Shown piece by piece: positions 21,888 through 32,684 of a DNA stretch of 64,000 nt. This DNA comes from Anodontia alba. Taxonomy: Eukaryota > Mollusca > Bivalvia > Lucinida > Lucinidae. The position numbers and the translations under genes are program-made. Location of the stretch: the NCBI GenBank assembly GCA_964016985.1, contig OZ024823.1, forward strand, positions 62,144,514 to 62,208,513, read 5' to 3'. The first letter of the stretch is position 1. Every line of letters begins with the position of its first letter. The notes beneath the pieces are model-generated. The model saw nothing but the letters and a program-made list of their open reading frames with translations. It was not told the origin of the DNA and did not search any database.

Positions 21888-24300
21888 GATAGCAATGATA
21901 ATAGCCTTGAGGCATTTATATATGCGTAAACAATAAAATCATCTATGTTCTTAATTATTTGAGTCGAGTCACGTAAAATGGAATTTGTAGCAATTGTTAT
22001 AGTGACAGTGATTATGGCAATTATTCACTAGTTGATTCTTCTGTGCACAAAAGGTATGCAAGCGAACGACAAATACTCTGATTAGACTGTGCAACGTGAC
22101 CCAAATAAATAATTTCACACGTTAACCTTCATTCACATTACAGTCTATTTACAAAATATTTCTGGGCCGAAATATGTCTTACTACATAATTGCCCTTTTA
22201 CTGTGTGCATTCGGACAGACAAGCATAACGCGGCGTCTCATTAGGTCTACACTGTTTGCCACCCATCCAGAAATTTTTAGACAGCACACTGGGTAGAAAA
22301 TTGTACTTATTCAAATTTCAGAATAAGTATTTAATGGAGTTGAAGTGTCCAGACACTTAGGGTAAATACAGTAACAACATCTTATTTCTGCACAATTTCT
22401 TTTTTACGCGTATACATTGTCGTGAGGATTTGACATATCAAAGAAATACACATGGCCTAGGTTACATAAGCGTACTCCGTAGGTGGTCAACTTAAGCTTA
22501 ACTGGGGGATTAACAGAATTCTGGACAGCGACAGTTTTATTGACAGCGAATTATAATTTAGAAATTTGTGAACAACGAATGTGTTTTAATGGATATTGGA
22601 CTATGGATTACTTATATTTTTAATCTAATTTTATTCCCCTCAAATCAAGTGAATTTAACTGAACTTAGGATAGGCATGCAGTTTTAAAAATCTGCCTATA
22701 ACGAAAAACCACATAATAAAACAGCCTTATGATACGTGACCATCGTAGCCTTACATGAGCCTGCACGTCACATCTGAGTTTACATTTGGTGCTACATATA
22801 GAATGGTCCTTGAATATTCCAACAGCGAACAGTGCAGGCCGGCAAACACTATGCGGACAAAGACATTCAAACAGCGAACAGCATATAGGATGTGCACTTT
22901 CTAACAGTGAACCGCACAGGCCCGGATAAGTCTTGGTGTGTATATTTTAACAGAGAGCAGCACAGCCCTGCATAAAACTCCGTGGCTGCTCCGGCTGAGC
23001 TGTTCCCCTCTCGTCGCGTATTTCATAAGGTTGACTTCTTATTTGGGGCCCTTACTACCAGTAAAACGAAGCATTATGATTAATATTTCTATTGGGCAAG
23101 GACGCAGCTAAATATCTGGTCCAGAGGGTACGTGTACCACTCCTTGTCACTGAGGAAATCAAAAGATTATCTGAAATAAGATTAACAACTTTTACAATAA
23201 CAACAATCTCAAGTGGTCAAAATCCAGGGAGTGGTACACGTACCACTTTGAAAGAAGTCTAAAAATATTTATTTTTAAAGCTATAGTAAATATTCCAATG
23301 GGTTTGAGAGACAATGGATTTATGGTCTGGAGTGGTACGTGTACCGCTTGCTGTTAAGAACCGAAATATTATCGTAGTGGAGATAACAACTGTTACAATA
23401 ACAACAATCAGAAAAAAAGGTCACAATCCAGAGAGTGGTACGTGTACCACTTTAAGAGAAGGGTCTTAAAATTAATATTTTCAAATTGATGGTAAACATT
23501 TCTATGGGGCAGTGAAGCCGATGAATTTCTGGTCTAGAGTGGCATGTGTAGCACTCCTTGTCATTGAGGAAACCAAAAGATTATCTGAAATAAGATAACT
23601 TTTACAATAACAACAACCATAAGAGGTCAAAATCCAGGGAGTGGTACACGTACCACTTTGAATGAAGTCTAAAACAATATTTATCTTCAAAGTTATGGTA
23701 AGTATGCTTATGGGTTTTAGAAACAATGGATTTATGGTCTGGAGTGGTACGTGTACCACTTGCTGTTAAGAACCGAAAAATTATCGGTAGTGCGATAACA
23801 ACTGTTACAATAACAAAAATCAGAAAAAAGATCCCAGAGAGTGGTACGTGTACCACTTCCAGAGAAGGGTCTAAAATCACTATTTTCATTTTTTTTTTGT
23901 GGTAAATATATCTATGGGACAATGCGACGGTTGGATTTAGGGTCTGGAGTGGTACATGTACCACCCCTGTCAAAGCAAGAAGAAAGCTTGGGATGCTATC
24001 CAGTTGTAAAACAGTCCTTATGAGAGTAAACTATTTGAATTATCAACAGGGGTGGTACGTGTACCACTCCTTATGCAAAAATATATACCTTTAAAACCCT
24101 AAATATTGCATATATTTTACCTCTATGCAAAAACATACACCTTTTAAAACCTACAATATAGCATATATTTTACCTCTGTTTGGCAGAAGTTAAAAAAATG
24201 CATGCATTTTTGGCCATTTTTACCCCCTCAAAACAGCTAAATCTGTTGCAAAAAGAGTACCGTGTTGTAAAATCCTCTTTTAAATTATCATCAGTTATAT
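21888..24300 (-). repeat. Right arm of the large inverted repeat
   Basis: Mirrors 15054-20723 in the order B' (21888-22990), palindrome array (23125-24067) and A' (23949-24300). It lacks the 2.6-kb insert of the left arm. B' includes TTCTGGACAGCGACAG, matching CTGTCGCTGTCCAGAA at 20034-20049 in the left arm. Homology ends abruptly at GTTATAT (24294-24300), opposite ATATAAC at 15054-15060. Confidence 0.85.
23125..24067 (-). repeat. Higher-order array of the 16-bp palindrome, right arm
   Basis: Ten copies start near 23125 (decayed), 23231, 23332, 23435, 23539 (decayed), 23641, 23744, 23841, 23949 and 24052. Spacing and the four-monomer higher-order order match the left array in reverse complement. 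It has about six fewer monomers than the left arm. Confidence 0.88.
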
Positions 24301-25015
24301 GAAGAAGAAGCTGTAAGTATGGTATTAATAATAAAACATATTGGTTTGTTTAAATATTTCTTGAAAACTAGTTTGGGCGGAAAATTTTCATGGAAAAATG
24401 ACATTGGGAGACTAAGTGTCTTTGGAGAGAGACTACTGCAAAAATACAGAACATATGAGCTGGGACATAGCATTTCCTACAAGAAATTCCTACAAGACTG
24501 CATGTGCGCTCAGCGAAGACTCAGATTAGAATGCGCGTCCCCACAGGCTGTTCGGAATCTTTTCGGTCAGACAGAAAACGCTTTGGATCCTATGCTACTT
24601 ACAGAGTGCTCTGAAGGGACTCTGGTCTGATAGCACGGAGGCTTTGTGCTTGCATGCAGTCGTGGAGAAATAATGTGCTAGCTCAAATTTATCAGCAAGG
24701 TCATTTCTGGTTAGAAGTTTGATAAGAAAATGTAAATGCGTTTTAGTGATTTTACATATATTGTCGTCTAAGATCGGTTTTTATGAAGGATTGAGTGTGA
24801 ACTTATGTCTATAATACGTACGGAAATTACCATTCGGGGAATGGCTGACCGATTTACAACTATAATTTGAGGCAGTAACCGTTATCATTTCTGTCTACTC
24901 AGAAAAAATCCCTATTAACACTTGCCCCCCTTCGAGTTTCTGGACTCTTCCATTTTTGAACTTGGGCATATCCATTATTGCAAACAGGGTATCAGTCTAA
25001 AAAAGAGAACTGGCA
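24301..25015. other. No recognised gene
   Basis: A 103-codon open frame at 24319-24630 has no family resemblance. Part of it is GCGCTCAGCGAAGACTC-type sequence seen in the dispersed H6 palindromes. Confidence 0.4.
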
Positions 25016-25019
25016 GAAT

Positions 25020-25095
25020 GGCAGACTGTTTAGATCCAAATGCGATGGCACATATTGAGCCATCTTATCTAGATCTACACTGTTTGCAAATATAT
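25020..25095. repeat. H3 palindromic repeat
   Basis: GGCAGACTGTTTAGATCCAA and CATCTTATCTAGATCTACAC are inverted partners, with CTGTTTGCAAAT at the end. Confidence 0.6.
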
Positions 25096-25299
25096 CTATT
25101 TTTGTCGGTAGGGCTGATAGGGTTAATGGTGCAATGCCCTTGTACTTGCAGAAGGTCAAATACAGACTTGCAGGAATTCTTTATCAGAGACAATTAATGC
25201 TATTCTTTTACAGAAGCTAATATGTTTTATTTTTCAATTGCTTTATTTTGCCTGTGAGACACAGAAATGGGTTCCGTTTTATTTAATAGAAACATACGT

Positions 25300-25326
25300 G
25301 GTGTTTTTTTTTTTTTTTTTTTTTTA
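25300..25326. repeat. Poly-T tract
   Basis: About 25 T in a row, preceding TATTCTAG. Confidence 0.9.
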
Positions 25327-25544
25327 TTCTAGTACACTTAAACAGTTTATTTTAGGGAAATTCAATAACTCAATGTTTTATGTTTGGCTATGTTCATCCT
25401 GGATACCCTCTTTAACATTTTTAAGCCGCACTATAATAGATCCGTATCCATACGTGATAATGACCAAAAAGGACAGACTCCGATCAACTGTTTGATAAAA
25501 TCTCCTCTGTTTGTCGATACACTTTACAGTGACCAGTGATTAAA

Positions 25545-25760
25545 ACGCACAGCCTGGTCTTAACATGCGTGCATTCATATATGGACCGCGTCAAGCGAAA
25601 ACAGTGCCTTCGATCATGCGCAAAAAGTGCGGATTCACATCATCCTGCGCTGCGCAAGGTATCATCCGGGCCTTTACTGTCCATTGATACATTCAAAAGT
25701 ACCCAATGATTCTTGCAGTGGACAGCGAAAGCCCTGATCAGACTGCGCGATGCACATCTA
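25545..25760. repeat. H6 palindromic repeat (GCGCAGTCTGATCA family)
   Basis: Repeated inverted motifs: GCATTCATATATGGACCGCG, CGATCATGCGCAAAAAGTGC, CTGCGCTGCGCAAGGTATC, GCAGTGGACAGCGAAAGCC and CTGATCAGACTGCGCGATGC. The same GC-richer family is seen at 19495-19700, 22795-22990, 27790-27990, 32030-32210, 50865-51045, 53205-53400, 54160-54350 and 54540-54690. Confidence 0.5.
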
Positions 25761-26544
25761 GGAAAGATGTCTATTTAGAAACAATTTTACCAAATGCAAG
25801 AAAACATTAGGCACTATTAAGATATTACAAACTCTACATGAGTCTGAGGTCAACATACCAAAATCGTTTTTCGGAAAATTATAAAGTCGATATACATAAA
25901 GACAATATTAGGAATGTTCAGACAGACAGACATGGACCCAACATTAACAGGGTGTAATCAGGCGTCTTGTTTTTTAGCAGCAATATTCCTTCTGCTCTAG
26001 CATACAGGACTTTATCCAACGAGGACGACAACTCACTACAAGAGATACATCTATCAAAGAACTAAACTGTGTCTGAGACTTTCCAAACCCCGGACATTAC
26101 TATTCCCGTATTTTTCTAACCCTCTGTTCAGGCTGATAGGCATGGTAGGCGAAGCATGCTTACCAAGTGATGCTTACTGTCCAAAATTAACTATGGGGAA
26201 GTTGAAGTCATTCCCTTTGTCGTAAAGCCTAGTAGTGAGCTTTCAATTGTCGATATAGAAGCAAGTATGAGGAAGAGGTTATCGTAATAAAACGGAGATG
26301 GCGAATAATTGGATGCCTTTATTGGCTGATAGCGTTTCATTTGGATCCCAGATGGCAGTTTCATGCTGTGATACGATGCCCAAGATAACAGATGCATTAG
26401 TTTTACTTAGTGGCTTTCAAAAATTATTTGGTTTCTATCTTTTTCTCCTGTCAAAAGAAACACGAAGCAAACAAAACGGTAGGCTCGAATGTGCCCTTAG
26501 AGGCGACATTTACAGGTAGATGCAAGCTTAGCCGTACGGATCCA

Positions 26545-26720
26545 TGAAGGGGAAATAGATACACTTTCAAGGGAGGCAACTATGTCAAAATTGTTTTGCC
26601 TCCCTTCTCAAAAGGGATCTACACTAAAAATGAAAACAAATGGGAGAAATACTCTGCTTTTTAGAATCAAGCCCTTTGCAAAAGTGGCTTTGTGTGAGGA
26701 AGTCTAAAAAGTTGTCGTCT
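26545..26720. repeat. H5 repeat
   Basis: GATACACTTTCAAGGGAGGC, then TTGTTTTGCCTCCCTTCTCA, matches the H5 element at 10086 and its relatives. Confidence 0.55.
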
Positions 26721-27418
26721 TTGTAAGAAGTGGCGGAAAGTCTACAAGGCATATCCTATGCCCTAAATCATTAAACATTTGCGCTGCACCATCAAAAAGA
26801 TAACCTAATGGCATAGGTGAACAGTAAAGATCTAGATCAGGTACCGGTTTGCTTTAAATTTTCAATTTGTAATATTTAAAAAATATAAACAGAATACTGA
26901 AACTATGCTAAACTTTTGGCGAGATGTATATTTCGCTTACTATGCCAACAGTTTGTGAACGGATTTGCCAGAATTATTATCATGTAAGAGCTGAAAATTC
27001 ATAATTGAGAAGTTCTACACTGATATATAATTGAATAGTTCGCTTTCTATGCAGATAATTCGCGATCTGATTCATCATAATTAGTGTCATTTGAAAGCTG
27101 AGAAATTTCATAGTTGAGACGTTAAACTATATTTGAATTTTTCGTTTTCTATGCCAAGAGCTTGCAAACTTACGTAAACAATAACTCAAACAAACACATT
27201 TGGGAATTCCTTCTGCATATACAAACATTTAACAACAATGGTGTTGGGACACGATCTACGAGATTCGAACATCGACTTCTACAAATAACGTTATATAACC
27301 ACTATTACAGCAAGCTGTCAAGTAGCTATTTTCGCTGACAAGAAGACATTCATCTGCATCTATGAATCAGACTGAATGGTGTTATTATGCTGTATGATGT
27401 TGAGGTTATTACTATACA

Positions 27419-27423
<5 letters not shown>
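26721..27423. other. No recognised gene
   Basis: AT-rich sequence. GAGATTCGAACATCGAC near 27261 resembles an inverted tRNA B box, but no tRNA fold or A box could be built around it. Confidence 0.4.

Positions 27424-27488
<65 letters not shown>
27424..27488. repeat. (CA)n microsatellite
   Basis: More than 30 uninterrupted CA units. Confidence 0.95.
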
Positions 27489-27490
<2 letters not shown>

Positions 27491-27597
27491 AAAACCCGCA
27501 TCGCTGAATCGGTCACCGTTTCACAAAAAAGGGGAGTAGGAAAGACCTTGAAAACAAACTGGCAACACTGTAGTGAGAACATTCAAATACTAAATTG

Positions 27598-27664
27598 CAA
27601 ACATGGTAGGGCTAGGTGAGACAGCTCATTATAAGCCGTCCCATTTGGATCTACAATGCTTGCG
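27598..27664. repeat. H3 palindromic repeat
   Basis: GGTGAGACAGCTCATTATAA and GCCGTCCCATTTGGATCTAC are inverted partners around the usual H3 centre. Confidence 0.6.
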
Positions 27665-27789
27665 GCGCCATTTTCCGCCCTGTTGTGTTGTACGAGTTAC
27701 TGTTCATACATATACCACTAGATAGTTTATGTTATTCAAATGACACAGAACATACTCATATTTCAGATGGGCCGTCCCATGCGAAAACC

Positions 27790-27990
27790 TGTCTTTGAGC
27801 ATATGCGGACAGCGAAGGCCCGAATCAGCCTCCACATCCTTATAGTTGATCAGGGCCTTCGCTGTCCTTTGGATACTATAGAATGTTTGAATGGAGAGCC
27901 AATGCCCGCATGAGACTTTGCGCATGTGCAGGATGCTCTGAGTCTGCGCCTTTTGCACATGTTCGAAGGTACATTTTCGCTTGACGCGGC
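27790..27990. repeat. H6 palindromic repeat
   Basis: CATATGCGGACAGCGAAGGC pairs with GATCAGGGCCTTCGCTGTCC. A second pair is GACTTTGCGCATGTGCAGGA with GAGTCTGCGCCTTTTGCACA. Confidence 0.55.
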
Positions 27991-28282
27991 CCAAATGATG
28001 ATGCCATCACCTTTATTATTTGTTCAGACAGATAATATAGCTAAGAAGGTCTCAAAATAATTTGCAAGTCTATGTACTTTATTGTGTTTATTGTGTACGA
28101 GGATCATCTCTGAAACCTACAACAACACTACAAAAATAGCTTTCATAGACTAATATAATAATCTGACATGGCAAGTTTCCTGCATTACATCTGCATATTT
28201 TAAGACAAACGACGCAGTATTCGTAAAGGGAAGAGATAGAGTCTAAAAGAAATGACCATTGAGAGCAATGAACACACAAAAC

Positions 28283-28367
28283 CGGAAAAAAAACAACAAA
28301 AAACAAACAAAAAAAAAAAAAATAAAATAAAAAAAAAAACAAAAAAAAAAAAAAAAAAAAAACAGAA
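28283..28367. repeat. A-rich low-complexity tract
   Basis: Poly-A interrupted by single C or T. The Lys-rich and Phe-rich open frames on either strand are artefacts of this tract. Confidence 0.9.
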
Positions 28368-28837
28368 AAAAACAACAGCTGAAGTGTCGAGTTTTCTGAG
28401 TCACCTAGCGTCATCCGTGGCCTCTAATGAATTTTCCTAAACCTTAGAATGCGCTGAATAATCACAAATGACCAGGAAATATAAACTACACTATAGTGAA
28501 GTACGGGGAGACGTTTTACTGCGTCCACACGGCGCTAACACCAGTTGTTGTGAAGATGAATAGATTCTAAAGGAAACCATGTTTATGGATGGATTTGTAT
28601 TTCGACTTATTAAGCAGCTTAACCAGGCGACATAAAAAAGATTTACACCAAACAAGCTTAACTGCTCGGAAACGAAGCATTTAAGTGGGGGATATCCAAA
28701 TAGCGTAAGACGAAATTGAAATTCCTCTTTTCCTGACCCATTTAAGACTAAATAAACTCACCACATTATATAGTGGAAGAGTCCAAGTTCAGTTTTAATA
28801 TTATTTAAATATTCCTAGAAAAAATGACTAAACCATT

Positions 28838-28912
28838 TGCAAACAGTGGGGATCCTGATCAGACGACTCATTATGTGACGTCTCGTGTGCGTCTACACTG
28901 TTTACCAATTAC
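28838..28912. repeat. H3 palindromic repeat
   Basis: TTTGCAAACAGTGGGGATCC and TGCGTCTACACTGTTTACCA flank CAGACGACTCATTATGTGAC and GTCTCGTG. This is a clear palindrome. Confidence 0.7.
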
Positions 28913-28919
28913 CCTTTTT

Positions 28920-30385
28920 AGGGTTTCCAGATTAAAATAAGTTTATAGAAGACTACGTTTGCTTTTCTTGTATATAAAATCCGTTCTCAAAGTAGGGAAC
29001 CTCTTAAAGGGAACACATTGTCCCTCCCCCAAATTTGGAACATATTCTCTTAATGAGTACAATCTCTATGAGAACAGAGGCAATAAGAGTACTCAATCCC
29101 TCTTGGGGTTGGAGTAAGATTCTTTCTCTGGAGGAAATGGTTACACTTTCAAAACTGTCAAAGTCCTACCATTTTAGGGTTTGGTGTGCATGAAAGCAAT
29201 CAGAGGGTCAGAATTGTGGTCTGTCGTGTAAAAAACGGCGGATAAAAAACGGAATATATCCAGTCTTCGTTGGGAGGGGAGGGGGAGGGGGCATGTCCGA
29301 CGGTACGTTTTCTTCACACGGTTCTTTCTTAAAACAAATAAATAAAAATGAAGATATTCAGGAAAAGCCACAATCACAAATAACAGCATTCCCGAGGTAC
29401 CGAAAGAAAAACATGCATGGAACAAAACAATTACAAGACACAACTGCACAAGTTACAATAACAGACATACAAAACCCTGCAATAGACGAACTGCCTGGCA
29501 ACGCTCAACACAAACAACGATATAGACGCTTAACTAATTTATATCCAGTGGACTCTTCTACATTTCGCTTTGGACCTGTTAATTTTAATAAAAGGAGTGT
29601 CTTGTTATTTTTAATTGCGTATTGCGGCGTCTGATCTGGGTCTTCACTGTTTGCCAATGCCCATTTTATGGAAAGCTAAGTATAAATGAGTTAAACTTTT
29701 TACTCGATCAAACCCCTACCCTTGATAATGATGCAGCTAAATACATGAAAAACATGTGTTTTGTACGCTTTATACAGCCAGCGGATGAGACTTACATGTT
29801 GATTCACCAATGCGTTAGGGAACGACTGCAAACCCCGAACAATTATATTAAAATTCCACTTATTAAGAACAGTTGATGCCGGTCTCAAATTGTTTCATTC
29901 TTATTATTCTATATTCAATAATAAAACTGCCCCACTAACACGACTACATGTAGGCAGTCCCCAAGGTAGTCCTAATGGTGGAATTTTAGTGTATATGTAG
30001 CAAAAACTGTACCGGGATTAAAGACGAGGTTTGACGCCAATAATTCTTGCCCACCAGGTAAGGAAATCCAGGATTTAACCCTGGGATAAAAATTCTTATC
30101 CTACACAGGTTACCCTTCCCAGGGTAAGATATACATCGAGAATTCTCACGTGTTTGATATATGCACTGTTTGTGATAGACGTCACTTACGCAATCGTTAA
30201 GGTTAACGTCACTGATCGTAATGACGGCACAAAACGCCACCGTAATGTAATCACAATATGGCGAACGTAAGCAATCGAAGTGACTGCATTATCAAAAAAT
30301 GTCTGCGTTCAGAAATGAAAGGTGTGCAAGAAAAAGAATCTATCTTGGGTGTTAGGGGTAGATAGAAATATTCGTCCCTCGCGAT
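28920..30385. other. No recognised gene; short H3 remnant near 29620
   Basis: A 113-codon open frame at 29293-29634 is Gln/Lys/Asn-rich at its start and has no recognisable domain or splice signals; its end overlaps an H3-like CTGATCTGGGTCTTCACTG remnant. It was not called as a gene. Confidence 0.4.
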
Positions 30386-30390
30386 CACAG

Positions 30391-30424
30391 TCTGGCATCA
30401 CTCGGCAAGCCTCGTGATGCCAGA
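30391..30424. repeat. Small stem-loop
   Basis: TCTGGCATCAC pairs perfectly with GTGATGCCAGA across a 12-nt loop. Confidence 0.6.
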
Positions 30425-30789
30425 CAGTGACCCTCGGAACGGATTGTTCCATCTACCCCTCACATACATGGTAGATCCTTATACTCTAGGTCTAAGTCAT
30501 GACTCCAAAAGTTGTCATGTTGACCGTTACCAGGCAGTTACTTCTCGTTTGTTTGATCGGTTTTTGACTAAGTGCCTTATATTTATGATGTCGTTTTAAG
30601 TCATTCAAACCTTATCTAGTGCAATGGGAGGACTGCGTCCCATGATTGTGGGCTTTCCTGAGTATCTCCATATTTATATTTTAATTAAATGATGAACCAG
30701 CTCTTGTATCTTTCTATAGCGTTTGTCCACAGGCACACGACTGAATATTTGTAATTTGTTTTTACATGTTATAAAATGTTAGCCTATCA

Positions 30790-30945
30790 TTACTTTTCTA
30801 TCACATTTCAAGTCGATCGGTTGTGAAATAAGTTATTTGCGAAATGTCACTCCCATACACAATAAAACACTATAGCCATATGATGTTTTACGTCTTTGTT
30901 ATTTCGCAACCGATCCAATTGAAACTTGACAGTGAGCTAGAGGAT
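30790..30945. repeat. Inverted repeat around GATCGGTTG
   Basis: TTTCAAGTCGATCGGTTGTG is mirrored by CGCAACCGATCCAATTGAAA about 70 bp later. It looks like a decayed hairpin element. Confidence 0.5.
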
Positions 30946-30967
30946 ATTTCCAGATCTCATAATCTCT

Positions 30968-30996
30968 GAAAAAAAAAAAAAAAAAAAAAACAACAA

Positions 30997-31029
<33 letters not shown>

Positions 31030-31052
31030 AACAACAACAAAACAAACAAACA
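30968..31052. repeat. Poly-A/AAC tract
   Basis: Two long A runs separated and followed by CAACAACAAAA and CAAACAAACAAA. Confidence 0.9.
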
Positions 31053-31246
31053 AATATTCCGTCGAGTGCCTATGCGTTTGTCGGCTCTTCCACGAAGTCA
31101 AGCACCGCGGTCACCCATCCAGCTATTTACCGCGATCTCCGTTGCTTAACTATACGAAAAAGCCAACAACTTTAACGAAACACCAATGAACAATTTCGAC
31201 CATCAAAAACGAGACCAAAAGAATTGACTAGATGTTTCTTCAATAC

Positions 31247-31300
31247 TGATACAAAGTCGGCTTGATTATAAAGCACTCATCGCCAACATTGACGGACTCT
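31247..31300 (+). repeat. Dispersed repeat shared with 8217-8283
   Basis: GATACAAAGTCGGCTTGATT is followed by AGCACTCATCGCCAACATTG and ACGGACTCTGCAATTGTAC, matching the earlier copy with a short deletion. Confidence 0.6.
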
Positions 31301-31435
31301 GCAATTGTACAAACGTGTCTTGTCATGCGTCCAAATCTCTCAGTCACGGTAATAGGTAATATAAAGAAACAGTTGGTGTAAGCTCAATGTGTGACCAGTA
31401 ATCAATATATATGAGAAATAGAAGCTAAAAGTACA

Positions 31436-31755
31436 TAAGTCTCTCAGCCGGCCTGGAGAGAACAGAGATTCGGGACGAATCTTAATAAAAAGGGAAATGT
31501 GACAGTAGCGGCCGCATAGCTCAGTCGGTAGAGAGTCAGAACGGCAATCCAAGGATCCCGGGTTCGAACTCCGATACGGCTGAAATTTTTTCTCACTGTG
31601 TGACATTTGGTGGCCATTGTGGTTCCAGGGCCGCGTCTGTTTGCATGAAAGAGTATGAAAATAAGTTTCTCAGTCGGCCTGGAGAGGAATTAGAGATTTT
31701 GGACGAATTTCAAATAAGCAGGGTACAACGTGACAGTGGCGGTCGGATAGATCAA
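31436..31755 (+). mobile_element. tRNA-like SINE inside a duplicated segment
   Basis: The tRNA-like part at 31511-31581 has acceptor arms GCCGCAT and ATACGGC (six of seven pairs), an A box TAGCTCAGTCGG (31517-31528) and a B box GGTTCGAACTCC (31561-31572). The preceding stretch TCTCAGCCGGCCTGGAGAG, GACGAATCTTAATAAAAAGG and TGTGACAGTAGCGGCCG is repeated after the tRNA as TTCTCAGTCGGCCTGGAGAG, GACGAATTTCAAATAAGCAG and CGTGACAGTGGCGGTCGGAT (31664-31755). The second tRNA head is decayed. A genuine tRNA gene is less likely, because the anticodon arm is poor. Confidence 0.65.
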
Positions 31756-32029
31756 TCGATATAAAATAATCTGTTACACCTTTTAAAGTTCTTCCATCGA
31801 TGCAAACAAAATATGAATGAGTAGACAGAAAATGAATTGACATCATAAAAAAAAAACCTTACAAAGGGTTAAATTCTACAAATGTTTGAATGCTGTTATA
31901 AAAACAACTTGCATGAAATCATTGAATGTTTTCAGTTGCCCATTAATATCTGTAAGGGTTTTCCACAGAAAAGAATCTAAGGCGGTGAAAGGTTTTGCAC
32001 CATTTATTGAAACATCGTTACTTTGATCG

Positions 32030-32210
32030 GCACGCCAAGCACAGAAGTGCCATCGAACATGCGCAAAATACGCAGATTCAGATCTTCAAGCCCACGCGCA
32101 AAGTATTAACTGGGCCTTTGTTCTCCATTTATACACTCTCTAGTATCCAATAATTGTTTAGCAGACAATAAAGCGCAGTCTGATCTTGGCACTCGCATAT
32201 GCGCGAAGAA
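32030..32210. repeat. H6 palindromic repeat
   Basis: CATCGAACATGCGCAAAATA and CAAGCCCACGCGCAAAGTAT precede GCAGTCTGATCTTGGCACTC and GCATATGCGCGAAGAAACG, as in other H6 copies. Confidence 0.5.
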
Positions 32211-32684
32211 ACGATTTCGCATGTATGTGTGTGTATAGCAATAAAAAAGAAAAAGTCACGGCTAAAGATGTGAAATCTACATCAAAAGAATAACGACTTC
32301 ACATCTCAAGATCAAGGTCTTAAACTTAGAAATTTTATATTTGATCCCTGACAATGTCAAATTCATGACAACAAATGACCAAACCATAGCACAAGAAATC
32401 CTATCAAGAGCTGAAATGCCATAACATTTCCTCTTACAGTAATGATCCTAATTATTGGGACAGATAGGCCTTAGCAAACAGTGCAGACCCAGATCAGACT
32501 GGTCCTAAAGAGCACCCTGTCACTCAGTATCTCCCCAATTCCAAGCGAGCTATGCTGTGTGCTGACAGCTTTTGTTTTTTTCGCTTGGTGCTTTACTAAG
32601 AGGACTTTTTTGTCATAATCCATTGCCTAAATACTTTTTCAAAACTAATTATGCATCAAAATTTGTATTTCATTCAGTGTTTTA

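Noticed and set aside
15287..24067. CRISPR-like regular spacing of a palindromic repeat
   Set aside because: The spacers are themselves repetitive in a four-unit order and the context is eukaryotic, so this is a satellite.
24319..24630. 103-codon open frame as a gene
   Set aside because: No domain, no splice context and overlap with palindrome-type sequence.
27245..27330. Possible minus-strand tRNA near GAGATTCGAACATCG
   Set aside because: Only a B-box-like stretch was found; no A box or acceptor pairing could be made.
29293..29634. 113-codon open frame as a gene
   Set aside because: Low-complexity start, no recognisable motif, and its 3' end lies in an H3 remnant.
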